Positions 56,047-64,000 of a DNA stretch of 64,000 nt are shown here, piece after piece. The stretch is taken from contig NZ_VFWX01000006.1 in assembly GCF_006442965.1 (NCBI RefSeq), forward strand, positions 1 to 64,000, in the 5' to 3' direction. The stretch comes from Mesorhizobium sp. CU3. Lineage in GTDB: Bacteria > Pseudomonadota > Alphaproteobacteria > Rhizobiales > Rhizobiaceae. Under the pieces are notes generated by a model. It was not told the origin of the DNA, ran no database searches, and saw nothing but the letters and a program-made list of their open reading frames with translations. Both the position numbers and the translations under genes were made by a program. Positions within the stretch are counted from its first letter, which is position 1. Each line of letters starts with the position of its first letter.

Positions 56047-56186
56047 CCGCCCCGCATGAGCCCCGCGCCGGTTCATGGCGCGGGTCGAGCGGCGCAAGAT
56101 CGCTGCTGCTCGAAAAGGCTTTGAGCGGCCCGGCCGCCTGTTTGACGACCGAACCGCTCTTAAGATCGATTGGGCGATAACCGACC

Positions 56187-57020
56187 TTAAACCGTTGCCG
56201 GATCGAGCGCCGGCCGGCCCTTGAACTGGCCGACGATGCCGGCGAGATCGGAGCCGCCGAAGGCATCGCGCAGCGCGTCGAAGGACGGCAGCACGAAATA
56301 GGCGCGCTGGAACTTGTCGATCTCGTAGCCGGTGCGCATCACCGTCTCGAGCTTGAACGGCACCTGATGCGCGTCCTTGCTCTCCACCGCGAACTGCAGC
56401 TCGGTGAAGGACGACATCAGCCCGGCGCCGAACGCCTTGACCGGCTGTCCCGGCTCCTGGATGAGGCCGTATTCGGCGCTGTACCAGTAGAGCCTGGTGA
56501 TCATCTCGTCGCCGCCAAGCGCAATCACGTCCTCGGCCTTCTGGCCGTACATCTGCATGAAATCGGCGAACACCGGCTGGGTCAGGATGGGCACATGGCC
56601 GAAGAAATCGTGGAACATGTCGGGCTCGACGATGTAGTCGAGCTCTTTCCTCGTCCGCAGCCAGTTGGTGACCGGAAAGCGCCGGTTGGCGAGATGGTCG
56701 AAGAACGGTCCCGCCGGGATCAGGCCGGGCACCGCGACGATTTCCCATCCGGTCAGCCTGGCGAGCTTCTCGCTCACCGCGTCGAAATCCGGGATGCGGT
56801 CGAGCAGGCCGAGCGCGGCGACGCCGTCGAGATAGGAGCGGTGCGCCAGTTTCTGCGTCAGCCTGGTCTGGCGGTCGCAGAGCGTGCGCCACACCGCCTG
56901 CTCTTCCGATGAATAATCATATCCTTGAGCCACCGTGAAATCGCTGCGGCAGACCGAATAGTCGCCGCGAAGCCCCTGCGCCGCGCAGTCGCGGGCATAA
57001 TCGGCAACGCTGATCGTCAT
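56187..57020 (-). CDS. phhA: Phenylalanine 4-monooxygenase
   Basis: 277 residues, the bacterial monomer size. Converts phenylalanine to tyrosine with tetrahydropterin. Iron ligands His137 and His142 (EPDMFHDFFGHVP) and Glu183 (YWYSAEYGL) are intact. Divergent from an Lrp/AsnC regulator, which probably senses an aromatic amino acid. Confidence 0.95.
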   Translation of the reverse strand: MTISVADYARDCAAQGLRGDYSVCRSDFTVAQGYDYSSEEQAVWRTLCDRQTRLTQKLAHRSYLDGVAALGLLDRIPDFDAVSEKLARLTGWEIVAVPGLIPAGPFFDHLANRRFPVTNWLRTRKELDYIVEPDMFHDFFGHVPILTQPVFADFMQMYGQKAEDVIALGGDEMITRLYWYSAEYGLIQEPGQPVKAFGAGLMSSFTELQFAVESKDAHQVPFKLETVMRTGYEIDKFQRAYFVLPSFDALRDAFGGSDLAGIVGQFKGRPALDPATV

Positions 57021-57131
57021 CTTTTCCTCCTCGAAGATCGTGATCCTTGGATCGTGACGGGAAGTCTAGCGGCAGCTGGCGAGGCAAATCAGCTTTGTTG
57101 ATGGATCGAACACCGGTTTCGAGGTAAAACA

Positions 57132-57151
57132 CGCTCACCATCGGGTGAGCG
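57132..57151 (+). promoter_or_regulatory. Palindromic operator in the phhA/lrp region
   Basis: CGCTCACC-ATCG-GGTGAGCG, eight perfect bases each side. It sits 10 bp before the Lrp start and 112 bp from phhA. Symmetry and location suit a dimeric Lrp-type regulator controlling both genes, with negative autoregulation. Confidence 0.6.
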
Positions 57152-57160
57152 AGAGTGAAA

Positions 57161-57637
57161 ATGCCTCAGTTTGACGACTTCGAGATAAAGATGCTCGACA
57201 TCCTGCAGCGCGACGGCCGCAAGCCGGTGTCGGAGTTGGCGCAGGAGATCGGCCTGTCGACCACGCCTTGCGCGCGCCGCTTCGAGGCGCTGCAGGAAAC
57301 CGGCATCATTCAGGGCTTTGCCGCTGTGCTAAGCCGACGCGCCGTCGGCCTCACCGTCGAGGTTTTCGTCCAGGTCCGGCTGGTCAGCCACAGCGACGGT
57401 TCGCCGGAAAGCTTCATCGCCGCCGTACAGCGCATGGACGAGGTCTCGTCCTGCTGGACGATGACCGGCGACCACGATTTTCTGCTGCATGTCATGGTGC
57501 CGTCGGTCGACGATCTGAACGCTTTCGTCATGCACCGGCTGATGCGGCTGCCCGGCGTGCGCGACGTCCATACCCAGCTCGTGCTGCAGAACATCAAGGG
57601 CCCGGGCCACGTGCCGCTCAGCCATCTGCGGCGTTAG
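57161..57637 (+). CDS. Lrp/AsnC family transcriptional regulator
   Basis: 158 residues from the ATG (an in-frame GTG at 57155 is also possible). N-terminal HTH (FEIKMLDILQRDGRKPVSEL, then GLSTTPCARRFEALQE) and the C-terminal RAM ligand domain (VEVFVQVRL, WTMTGDHDFLLHVMV). Divergent from phhA, so a phenylalanine- or tyrosine-sensing regulator of it is plausible. Confidence 0.92.
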   Translation: MPQFDDFEIKMLDILQRDGRKPVSELAQEIGLSTTPCARRFEALQETGIIQGFAAVLSRRAVGLTVEVFVQVRLVSHSDGSPESFIAAVQRMDEVSSCWTMTGDHDFLLHVMVPSVDDLNAFVMHRLMRLPGVRDVHTQLVLQNIKGPGHVPLSHLRR

Positions 57638-57752
57638 CGCAAATTTCAACGCACGGATTTTTCCCGAAAAGCTGCTCGGAAACTGCTGAACCGCGCCAAG
57701 GCGGCTTCGACATCGACAACTAGCACAAGCGGACCAACAAGGAGGTCCGCCC

Positions 57753-59321
57753 ATGAACATCGTGCTGATCAATCCGCCGCACACGGCCATCGGCAGCCGC
57801 GTGCCCGACGACCATCTGCCGCCGCTCGGCCTCTTGGCGATCGGCGGTCCGCTCATCGATTCCGGCCATGAGGTACGGCTGGTCGATGCCGAGTTCGGGC
57901 CGATGCCGCTCCCAGCGCTGGTCGACGATGCCCTGCGCAACGATCCGGACTTCGTGCTGATCGGCCATTCCGGCTCGACCTCGGCGCATCCTACCGCCTT
58001 GCGCATTGCCGCGATGATCAAGGCGCGCGCGCCGGGCATCATCGTCATCTATGGCGGCGTTTTCCCGACCTATCATTGGCGCGACATCCTTGCCGAAACC
58101 TCGGTCTTCGACTTCATTGTGCGCGGCGAGGGCGAGGCGACGGTGACGGCGCTGGTCGAGGCGATCGAGATGCGCCAGCCGGTGGCGAGCGTCGCCGGCA
58201 TCGCCTATCGCGACGACCTCGGCTGTGCCGTGGCCACGCAAGCCGCGATGACCATTGCCGATCTCGACGCCTATCGTGTCGGCTGGGAGCTGATCGACCA
58301 CAAGCGCTACTCCTACTGGGGCGGCAAGCGCGCGGTGGTCATGCAGTTCTCGCGCGGCTGCCCGCATCTGTGCAACTATTGTGGCCAGCGCGGCTTCTGG
58401 ACCCGCTGGCGCCACCGCGACCCGGTCAAATTCGCCAAGGAGATCGCCTGGCTCCATCGCGCCCACGGCGTCGAGCTGATCAATCTCGCCGACGAGAACC
58501 CGACCTCATCGAAAAAAGCCTGGCGCGCTTTTCTCGACGCCATGATCGCCGAGAACGTGCCGGTGCTGATCGTCGGCTCGACCCGCGCCGACGACATCGT
58601 GCGCGACGCCGATATTTTGCATCTCTACCGCACGGCCGGTGTCATCCGCTGGCTGCTCGGCATGGAGAACACCGACGAAGAGACGCTGTCGCTGATCCGC
58701 AAGGGCGGCAGCACGAAATCCGACCGCGAGGCGATCCGGTTGCTTCGCCGGCACGGCATCCTGTCGATGGCGACCTGGGTTGCCGGTTTCGAGGACGAAA
58801 CTTTGCGCGACCTGTGGCGCGGCTTCCGCCAGCTCATCGCCTACGATCCCGACCAGATCCAGGCGCTCTATGTCACGCCGCATCGCTGGACGCCGTTCTT
58901 CCGCATCGCCCGCGACCGCATGGTGATCCAGCGCGACGTGCGCCTGTGGGACTACAAGCACCAGGTTCTGCACATGACGCGGCTGAAACCCTGGATGCTG
59001 TTCTTCGCCGTCAAGCTGATCGAAGTCGCGGTGCAGTCGCGGCCGAAGGCGCTGGCGCGCATCCTCTTCCATCCCGATCCCGAGCAGCGCCATTCGATGC
59101 GCTGGTACACCAAGATGGGCCGCCGCGTCTGGTTCCGCGAGGTGTGGGGCTTTCTTGCCAGCGACCGCCGCGTGACGGACGGGCCGACATTGGCGGAATT
59201 CTGGGGCGCGCCGCAAGATGCGGAGGAGGAATCGATGGTTGTGCGGCGGCCGGTCCGCAAGCCGGCCTTGCCTGCTATCGAAGGTCAAGCCGAGCCGGCA
59301 GAGAAAAGATTAGCCGGCTGA
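57753..59321 (+). CDS. B12-binding-domain radical SAM protein, BchE-like
   Basis: 522 residues. N-terminal cobalamin-binding-like Rossmann domain (MNIVLINPPHTAIGSR, IGHSGSTSAHPTALRIAAMI, VIYGGVFPTYH) with no D-x-H-x2-G cobalamin motif, then the radical SAM core with the cluster motif CPHLCNYC (Cys203, 207, 210). The architecture matches anaerobic Mg-protoporphyrin monomethyl ester cyclase (BchE) and related oxygen-independent modifying enzymes. No photosynthesis genes are nearby, so another substrate is likely. GGAGG precedes the ATG. Confidence 0.85.
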   Translation: MNIVLINPPHTAIGSRVPDDHLPPLGLLAIGGPLIDSGHEVRLVDAEFGPMPLPALVDDALRNDPDFVLIGHSGSTSAHPTALRIAAMIKARAPGIIVIYGGVFPTYHWRDILAETSVFDFIVRGEGEATVTALVEAIEMRQPVASVAGIAYRDDLGCAVATQAAMTIADLDAYRVGWELIDHKRYSYWGGKRAVVMQFSRGCPHLCNYCGQRGFWTRWRHRDPVKFAKEIAWLHRAHGVELINLADENPTSSKKAWRAFLDAMIAENVPVLIVGSTRADDIVRDADILHLYRTAGVIRWLLGMENTDEETLSLIRKGGSTKSDREAIRLLRRHGILSMATWVAGFEDETLRDLWRGFRQLIAYDPDQIQALYVTPHRWTPFFRIARDRMVIQRDVRLWDYKHQVLHMTRLKPWMLFFAVKLIEVAVQSRPKALARILFHPDPEQRHSMRWYTKMGRRVWFREVWGFLASDRRVTDGPTLAEFWGAPQDAEEESMVVRRPVRKPALPAIEGQAEPAEKRLAG

Positions 59322-59328
59322 CGATCCG

Positions 59329-60222
59329 TCAGGGAACGATCAGCGTGCCGGCGCCGTGCTCGGTGAACAGCTCCAGCAACACCGAATGCGGCGTCTTGCC
59401 GTTGAGGATGACGACGCCTTCGACGCCGCGCTCGATCGCCTCGATGCAGGTCTCGACCTTCGGGATCATGCCGCCCGACACGGTGCCGTCCTTGATCAGC
59501 GCCTTGGCCTCGGCCACCGTCAGTTCGTCGATCAGCTTCTTGTTTTTGTCGAGCACGCCGGGCACGTCGGTGAGGAAGAGCAGGCGCGAGGCGCGGCAGG
59601 CGCCGGCAATCGCGCCGGCAAAGGTGTCGGCGTTGATGTTGTAGGTGTGGCCGTCGCGGCCGGGCGCCACCGGCGCCAGCACCGGGATCATCTCGGAGCG
59701 GGCCAGAAGGTCGAGCAGCGTGCGGTCGACTTCGACCGGCTCGCCGACGAAGCCGAGGTCGAGCACCCGCTCGATGTTGGAATCCGGATCGATCATGGTC
59801 TTGCGCGCCTTTTCGGCGAACACCATGTTGCCGTCCTTGCCGCAGAGTCCGATCGCCCATTCGCCCTCGGCGTTGATCAGCGCCACGATCTCCTTGTTGA
59901 TCGAGCCCGCCAGCACCATCTCGACGATCTCGACCGTCTTCTGGTCGGTGACGCGCAAGCCGCCCTCGAATTTGGACTCGATGCCCATCTTGGTGAGCAT
60001 CGCGCCGATCTGCGGCCCGCCGCCATGCACGACGATCGGGTTGACGCCGGACTGCTTCAGAAGCGCGATGTCGCGGGCGAACGCCTTGCCGAGCTCATGG
60101 TCGCCCATGGCATGGCCGCCATACTTCACCACCACCGTCTTGTTCTCGTAGCGCTGCATATAGGGCAGCGCCCTGGAGAGCAGCGCGGCCTGCATTTCGG
60201 CGTTGGCGGCGATGTCCGTCAT
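59329..60222 (-). CDS. argB: Acetylglutamate kinase
   Basis: 297 residues. Phosphorylates N-acetyl-glutamate in arginine synthesis. [11 protein letters not shown] (catalytic Lys and Gly loop), [21 protein letters not shown] and [12 protein letters not shown] are family landmarks. Converges on the radical SAM gene, with seven bases between stops. Confidence 0.96.
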   Translation of the reverse strand: MTDIAANAEMQAALLSRALPYMQRYENKTVVVKYGGHAMGDHELGKAFARDIALLKQSGVNPIVVHGGGPQIGAMLTKMGIESKFEGGLRVTDQKTVEIVEMVLAGSINKEIVALINAEGEWAIGLCGKDGNMVFAEKARKTMIDPDSNIERVLDLGFVGEPVEVDRTLLDLLARSEMIPVLAPVAPGRDGHTYNINADTFAGAIAGACRASRLLFLTDVPGVLDKNKKLIDELTVAEAKALIKDGTVSGGMIPKVETCIEAIERGVEGVVILNGKTPHSVLLELFTEHGAGTLIVP

Positions 60223-60697
60223 CGGTGTCGATCCCAGCTAGCGTGAATGGCGGCCTCTTAGCGGGAATTGCCGCGGGTCGCAAACGGCTTTGCGGTCACG
60301 AAGATGAAATCTGCTAAGTACCCAGCATGGGGATTTTGTCCGGCCGGCTATGTTTGTGTTGGCTGGCGGTGTGCCTTGGAGGTTTGCCGAAACGCCCATG
60401 CCGTCGTCATCCACGGGCGGAGCAAGGAGCGTAGCGACGCGCGCAGACCCGAGGATCCATTCCGTGACGCATGAGCGTTGCAACGGTGCAGAATTCTGCT
60501 CCGCCGCGCTCTTCGATCAAGGTCACGGAATGGATCCCAGGGTCTCCGCGACGCCGCCTCGCGGCTGCTCCGCCCAGGGATGACGAGGTTGGGAGGCTTA
60601 AGCCAATCCCCAACGTTTGCGCTGATTTCACGGTAAGGAACGGTGAAATACTGCCGGCCGATAAGCGGCAACTTTTCAAAGTCCCCGTGCTGAATCG
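60223..60697. other. 475-bp intergenic region holding repeat element B
   Basis: No gene supported. The element at 60402-60588 takes up its middle; small reading frames on both strands here are its shadows. The argB promoter should lie in the first 150 bp. Confidence 0.7.
60402..60588. repeat. Dispersed palindromic element B, copy 2
   Basis: GGATCCATTCCGTGAC (60453-60468) pairs with GTCACGGAATGGATCC (60522-60537) around CAGAATTCTG (60489-60498), with GTCATCC and GGATGAC at the outer ends and a CCCAGGG hairpin at the right. Shares order and core with 36825-36985, while the outer stems differ in sequence. Confidence 0.8.
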
Positions 60698-62191
60698 CTA
60701 AGGCACCTTGAGCGGCGCCCGCCGCCCCAGCCATCCCGAAATCTTCTCCATCTGCGCGGCTAAGGAAAGCAGCGTCTCCTCGTCGCCAGGACGCCCCACG
60801 GCCTGGATGCCGAGCGGCAGGCCGGCCGCCGTGACATGCACCGGCAGTGCGATCGACGGCTGGCCGCTGACATTCTGGATCGCCGGCCAGTGGGTGAACC
60901 ACAGGCTCTTGTCCATCAGCTGGCCGAAGAACGACTTGACCTTGAGCAGGCCGGTCAGGCGCAATTTGTCGAGCAGGTTCTCGATCAACTCGTCCGCCCC
61001 CTTCGGGTCCATCGAACCGCATTCAAGCGGCGGGTGCGCGATGATCGGCATCAGCACGGCGTCGTAGCGCGCCGTCTCTTCGATCAGCCGCCGCGACGTG
61101 GCGTGAAGCCGCTGCAGCCCCTCATAGACTTCGCCGGCCGATAGCATCTCGCCGAGCCGGGCGAGCACGCGCGTGGCGCGCTCGACCTCGCCGATGACCG
61201 GCCGTCCCAGGCGCCGAGCCTCGCCGCGCATCGTGCCCGCCACAGCGGCGGCGACCGTCTTGCAGAAGTCGGCGGCGAAATCGCGATCGATATAGGGCAG
61301 GTCGATCTCTTCCACCGTGTGCCCGCCCTCGCGCGCCAGCGCTACGGCTGTATCCAGCGCGGCAATCGTCTCGGCCGAGATCGGCAGGCCGAGCGGCGAT
61401 TTCCTGTAGACGGCAAGGCTGAGCTTGCCGGGATCGCGCGCCGCGGCCGCGGCAAACGTGCCCTTCGGCGCCGGCGCCGCATAGGGCGAGAGCGGATCGG
61501 CGCCATGGGTGAGATCGAGCAGAAGTGCGGTATCGCGCACCGAGCGGCTGACGGCGTGGTCGACGACCATGCCGTACCAGCTTTCGCTGGTCAGCGGCGT
61601 CAGCGGCACCCGGCCGCGCGAGGTTTTTAAGCCCACCAGCCCACTGCAGGCCGACGGGACGCGGATCGAGCCGCCGCCGTCGGAGGCGTGCGCCGCCGGC
61701 ACCACGCCGGCCGCCACCAAGGCTGCGGCGCCACCGGACGAGCCGCCGGTGGTGTGGCCGGTGTTCCACGGGCTGCGGGTGATGCCGAAGCGGGCCGACT
61801 CCGTCATCAGCCTGAGCCCGTGCTCGGGCGTGGTGCTGGTGGCGATCGGGATCAAGCCGGCGGCGAGATGGCGCTCGACCATCACCGAATTGAAATCGGC
61901 GCTGAAAGGCGGGATGCGGCTGCCGCCATGGATCGGCATGCCCTTGAGGCCGATGCCGAGATCCTTCAGCGCAAACGGTACGCCGGCGAGTGGCAGCGTG
62001 CGGTCGATCGTCCTGGCTCTCGCCCGCGCCGTCTCGTAAAGCGGTGTCGCTATGGCGTTGATGTCCGGCCGCGTCGCCTCGGCCCGCGCGATCGCCGCGT
62101 CGACCAGCTCTTGCGGCGCAATTTCGCCGCGATGCACCAGATCGGCGAGGCCGGTCGCATCCTGTTCCCAAAGCACGCGCTCGATCGACAT
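60698..62191 (-). CDS. Amidase-signature family hydrolase
   Basis: 497 residues. The Ser-cisSer-Lys triad is visible: Lys76 (FALKDLG), cis-Ser151 (TTGGSSGGAAAL) and Ser175 (GGGSIRVPSACSG). Members hydrolyse a range of amides; the sequence does not fix the substrate. GatA is unlikely because gatB/gatC are not adjacent. Repeat element A lies 25 bp upstream of the start. Confidence 0.92.
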   Translation of the reverse strand: MSIERVLWEQDATGLADLVHRGEIAPQELVDAAIARAEATRPDINAIATPLYETARARARTIDRTLPLAGVPFALKDLGIGLKGMPIHGGSRIPPFSADFNSVMVERHLAAGLIPIATSTTPEHGLRLMTESARFGITRSPWNTGHTTGGSSGGAAALVAAGVVPAAHASDGGGSIRVPSACSGLVGLKTSRGRVPLTPLTSESWYGMVVDHAVSRSVRDTALLLDLTHGADPLSPYAAPAPKGTFAAAAARDPGKLSLAVYRKSPLGLPISAETIAALDTAVALAREGGHTVEEIDLPYIDRDFAADFCKTVAAAVAGTMRGEARRLGRPVIGEVERATRVLARLGEMLSAGEVYEGLQRLHATSRRLIEETARYDAVLMPIIAHPPLECGSMDPKGADELIENLLDKLRLTGLLKVKSFFGQLMDKSLWFTHWPAIQNVSGQPSIALPVHVTAAGLPLGIQAVGRPGDEETLLSLAAQMEKISGWLGRRAPLKVP

Positions 62192-62215
62192 GGCCGCTCC
62201 CCTTTTTGGAAAAGG

Positions 62216-62320
62216 CTAGAGCAATTCCAGGAAAAGTGTGAGCGGTTTTCCGTCCGGAATTGCGTCGAAACAAAGAGATAGAGCGGTTCGCCGTTTCCGT
62301 GAAACGGTTAAACGCTCTAG
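62216..62320 (+). repeat. Dispersed palindromic element A, full copy
   Basis: 105 bp. Outer arms CTAGAGC and GCTCTAG; first hairpin GCAATTCC/GGAATTGC with inner GGAAAA/TTTTCC; second hairpin CGTTTC-CGT-GAAACG. Two-hairpin units like this are typical of rhizobial intergenic repeats. The half copy at 19071 keeps only the first hairpin. Confidence 0.85.
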
Positions 62321-62448
62321 CGGCCGGTGTGCTTGGCAACGCCGATGCGGGCGTGCGAGGCGATCGATCCGCGATCGTCGATGGCCGCCTTTCGTGGACA
62401 ACCTCGGCTGCCGGTTGCAAATCAATCGCAATCTTCTAATTTGCCGCT

Positions 62449-62988
62449 ATGGCGCCGCAGGACATCAGCAAGCTGATCGTCCGGACTTCGATGAAGGACC
62501 GGGCTGCGTTCGATCTGCTCTACAAGCAGACCAGCTCGAAACTTTTTGGCGTCTGCCTTCGTGTATTGAAGGACCGGGGAGACGCGGAAGAAGCGCTGCA
62601 GGAGGTCTTCGTCAAGATATGGACGAAGGCCGACCGTTTCGCGGTTTCCGAACTGAGCCCGATTTCCTGGCTGGTGGCCATTGCACGCAACCATGCGATC
62701 GATCGCATACGGGCGCGGCGCAGCCCGTCTGCCAACATCGATACGGCCCTCGACGTCGCCGATCCGACGCCGGGACCTGAGGCCATGGCTGTGGCGGGCG
62801 GCGAGTCCGAACGCATCTACCATTGCCTCGACGAACTGGAACAAGACCGGGCGGCGGCCGTCCGGGGCGCCTATCTGAGCGGCGAAAGCTATGCCGAGCT
62901 GGCGGAGCGCTTCAAGGTTCCGCTGAACACGATGCGGACTTGGCTGCGGCGAAGCCTGCTGAAACTTAGAGAATGTCTGGAAAGATGA
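62449..62988 (+). CDS. ECF sigma factor (RpoE/SigK type)
   Basis: 179 residues. Region 2 (AAFDLLYKQTSSKLFGVCLR, DAEEALQEVFVKIW, SWLVAIARNHAIDRIRARR) and region 4 (YAELAERFKVPLNTMRTWLRRSLLKLREC) are both present. Directs RNA polymerase to an extracytoplasmic stress or redox regulon. The anti-sigma gene overlaps its end, the usual arrangement. Confidence 0.93.
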   Translation: MAPQDISKLIVRTSMKDRAAFDLLYKQTSSKLFGVCLRVLKDRGDAEEALQEVFVKIWTKADRFAVSELSPISWLVAIARNHAIDRIRARRSPSANIDTALDVADPTPGPEAMAVAGGESERIYHCLDELEQDRAAAVRGAYLSGESYAELAERFKVPLNTMRTWLRRSLLKLRECLER

Positions 62989-63707
62989 CGCTGGCGGAAG
63001 ACAACGGACCGGAACGTGGAGGCGACGACCTGCTCGCCGCCGAATACGTTCTCGGCGTGCTCGCCGCCGACGAACGCCAGATCGCGTCCCGCCGCATCGA
63101 CACCGAGACGGGCTTTGCCCGGCTGGTCGATGCCTGGGAGGTCCATTTCGCGCCGATGGCCGCCGGTTATGCCGCGGTCGAGCCGCCGGCATCGGTCAAG
63201 GTGGCGATCGACCGCCGGCTGTTTGCCTCTTCCGCCGCCACGTCCGGCTCGCAGGGCAGCGGTGTATGGGCGAGCCTCGCTTTCTGGCGTGGCCTTGCCG
63301 CAGCTGCGATTGCCGCTTTGGCCGTCTATGTCGCCCTGCCTTACGTCAATCCGCCGGCGCCGCAGCCCGAGACCAGGCTGGTCGCCTCGCTGGCCGCCGA
63401 CAACAGCCCCGTCAAATACCTTGCCGTCTATGACGCTGCCCGCCACGAGGTCGGCCTCTCGCTGGTCTCCGGCGACCGCGGCGCCGGCAAGGATTTCGAG
63501 CTGTGGATGATCGAGGGCAAGAACGCGCCGGTCTCGATGGGCGTGATCCCGGCCGGCCAGGCCGTGCGCATGGCCGTTGCGCCGGCCGTCCAGCAGAAGC
63601 TGGCGCAGGGCGCCGTGCTCGCCGTCAGCCTCGAGCCGACCGGCGGCTCGCCAACCGGACAGCCGACCGGCCCGGTCGTCGCCGCGGGCGATCTGAAGGG
63701 CATCTGA
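62985..63707 (+). CDS. RskA-like anti-sigma factor
   Basis: 240 residues from the ATGA overlap at 62985 (62973 also in frame). Cytoplasmic N-terminus with LLAAEYVLGVLAADE, typical of the RskA/ZAS-like group without the zinc Cys, then one membrane helix (about 97-118) and a periplasmic RskA domain (FELWMIEGKNAPVSMGVIP). Holds the sigma factor at the membrane until a signal causes proteolysis. Confidence 0.88.
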   Translation: MTLAEDNGPERGGDDLLAAEYVLGVLAADERQIASRRIDTETGFARLVDAWEVHFAPMAAGYAAVEPPASVKVAIDRRLFASSAATSGSQGSGVWASLAFWRGLAAAAIAALAVYVALPYVNPPAPQPETRLVASLAADNSPVKYLAVYDAARHEVGLSLVSGDRGAGKDFELWMIEGKNAPVSMGVIPAGQAVRMAVAPAVQQKLAQGAVLAVSLEPTGGSPTGQPTGPVVAAGDLKGI

Positions 63708-63913
63708 TAGCCCTTTAGCCATCTGAAAGATTAGCCGAAGTCTATATATTCGTTTGGTGCGAGACGGATGGTTTTCGTGCGCCGAATTGCAGCTTGCAGA
63801 AAAATCAGCTCCACAAAAAGAAATCTTTGCGGCCGCGCGAAACTTAGTTTTTTAGGAGCCGTATCTCCTCGCGTTCCCAAGGACGGGAAAATCAACCCGA
63901 GGAGACTGACACC

Positions 63914-64000
63914 ATGCGTAAACTCGCCACCCTTTTGCTCGCCTCTGCTATCGGCTTTTCCGCGCTCGGCGCCATTGCCTATGCCAATCCGATGGTCGGC
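63914..64000 (+). CDS. Secreted protein start, probably fasciclin-domain
   Basis: Only the first 29 codons are present. MRKLATLLLASAIGFSALGA is a signal peptide; the mature part begins ANPMVG, the start seen on rhizobial fasciclin-domain proteins that sit next to ECF sigma/RskA pairs. GAGGAG precedes the ATG. Domain call is inference from these residues and the context. Confidence 0.5.
   Translation, partial: MRKLATLLLASAIGFSALGAIAYANPMVG

Noticed and set aside
60223..60697. Short frames of 60-90 codons between argB and the amidase gene
   Set aside because: They lie in the palindromic element B, occur on both strands and have no ribosome sites.

Overview
The window looks like chromosomal DNA of a rhizobial alphaproteobacterium, most likely Mesorhizobium or a close Phyllobacteriaceae relative. 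The grounds are the high GC content, a PmtA-type phospholipid methyltransferase beside dnaKJ, a CYTATnTnnG-type RpoH -10 element, a TTAA-N7-TTAA CtrA-type site, DUF6481, DUF1330 and GFA-family proteins, and dispersed palindromic intergenic repeats of the rhizobial kind. I assign the genus from memory of these families, not from a search. I saw no rRNA, tRNA, phage, insertion sequence or CRISPR array. About 75 protein genes are packed tightly, many with ATGA or GTGA stop/start overlaps.

Layout. 1-3 kb: envelope glycan genes (GtrA fragment, GT2 transferase, polytopic GT-C-like protein). 3.1-4.5 kb: a GGDEF/EAL protein. 4.6-7.8 kb: a four-gene translationally coupled operon for oxidative galactose/galactonate catabolism (SDR dehydrogenase, dgoK, dgoA, SMP-30 lactonase). 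7.9-9.0 kb: an orphan ATP-grasp enzyme. 9.1-11.7 kb: a Zur-box-controlled zinc ABC importer. 11.7-13.3 kb: FMN reductase, pyrF and DUF1330. 14-18 kb: pmtA-like, dnaJ and dnaK, with a good RpoH promoter. 18.2-23.5 kb: IMPase family, two luciferase-like oxidoreductases, nat and an AI-2E-type permease. 24-26.4 kb: small genes, including a guanidinium exporter (Gdx/SugE) preceded by what reads as a guanidine-II (mini-ykkC) riboswitch, a CDF transporter and a GFA protein. 26.5-33.6 kb: two adjacent sulfonate systems, tauABC and ssuADCB, sharing an upstream motif.

34-39.3 kb: RlpA-like protein, PhaZ, a transglutaminase-like protease with a CtrA-type site, a small secreted protein, rmuC and def. 39.7-40.5 kb: a FitAB/VapBC-like toxin-antitoxin pair. 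40.5-48 kb: housekeeping genes (fmt, GNAT, truA, dapE, panE-like, dapD) with membrane proteins between them. 48.2-50.8 kb: LOG-family protein, then a two-component system (soluble HisKA_3 kinase and NarL-type regulator). 51.0-52.6 kb: three consecutive secreted proteins built almost entirely of Gly-Asn repeats, transcribed divergently from the kinase. This is the least explained locus of the window. 52.6-60.2 kb: pyrimidine nucleotidase, diguanylate cyclase, a GMC oxidoreductase with a tiny twin-arginine partner, phhA with a divergent Lrp regulator, a B12-binding radical SAM protein and argB. 60.7-64 kb: an amidase, then an ECF sigma factor, its RskA-like anti-sigma and the start of a secreted protein, probably fasciclin-like.

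How the genes work together. Several modules are nutrient-responsive: zinc (Zur), sulfur (tau/ssu), guanidine (riboswitch), phenylalanine (phhA/Lrp) and galactonate. The two sulfonate systems each have a hairpin directly after the binding-protein gene, probably biasing expression toward the binding protein. Two families of dispersed palindromic elements (19.07, 62.2 and a degraded copy at 52.6 kb; 36.8 and 60.4 kb) sit in intergenic gaps.
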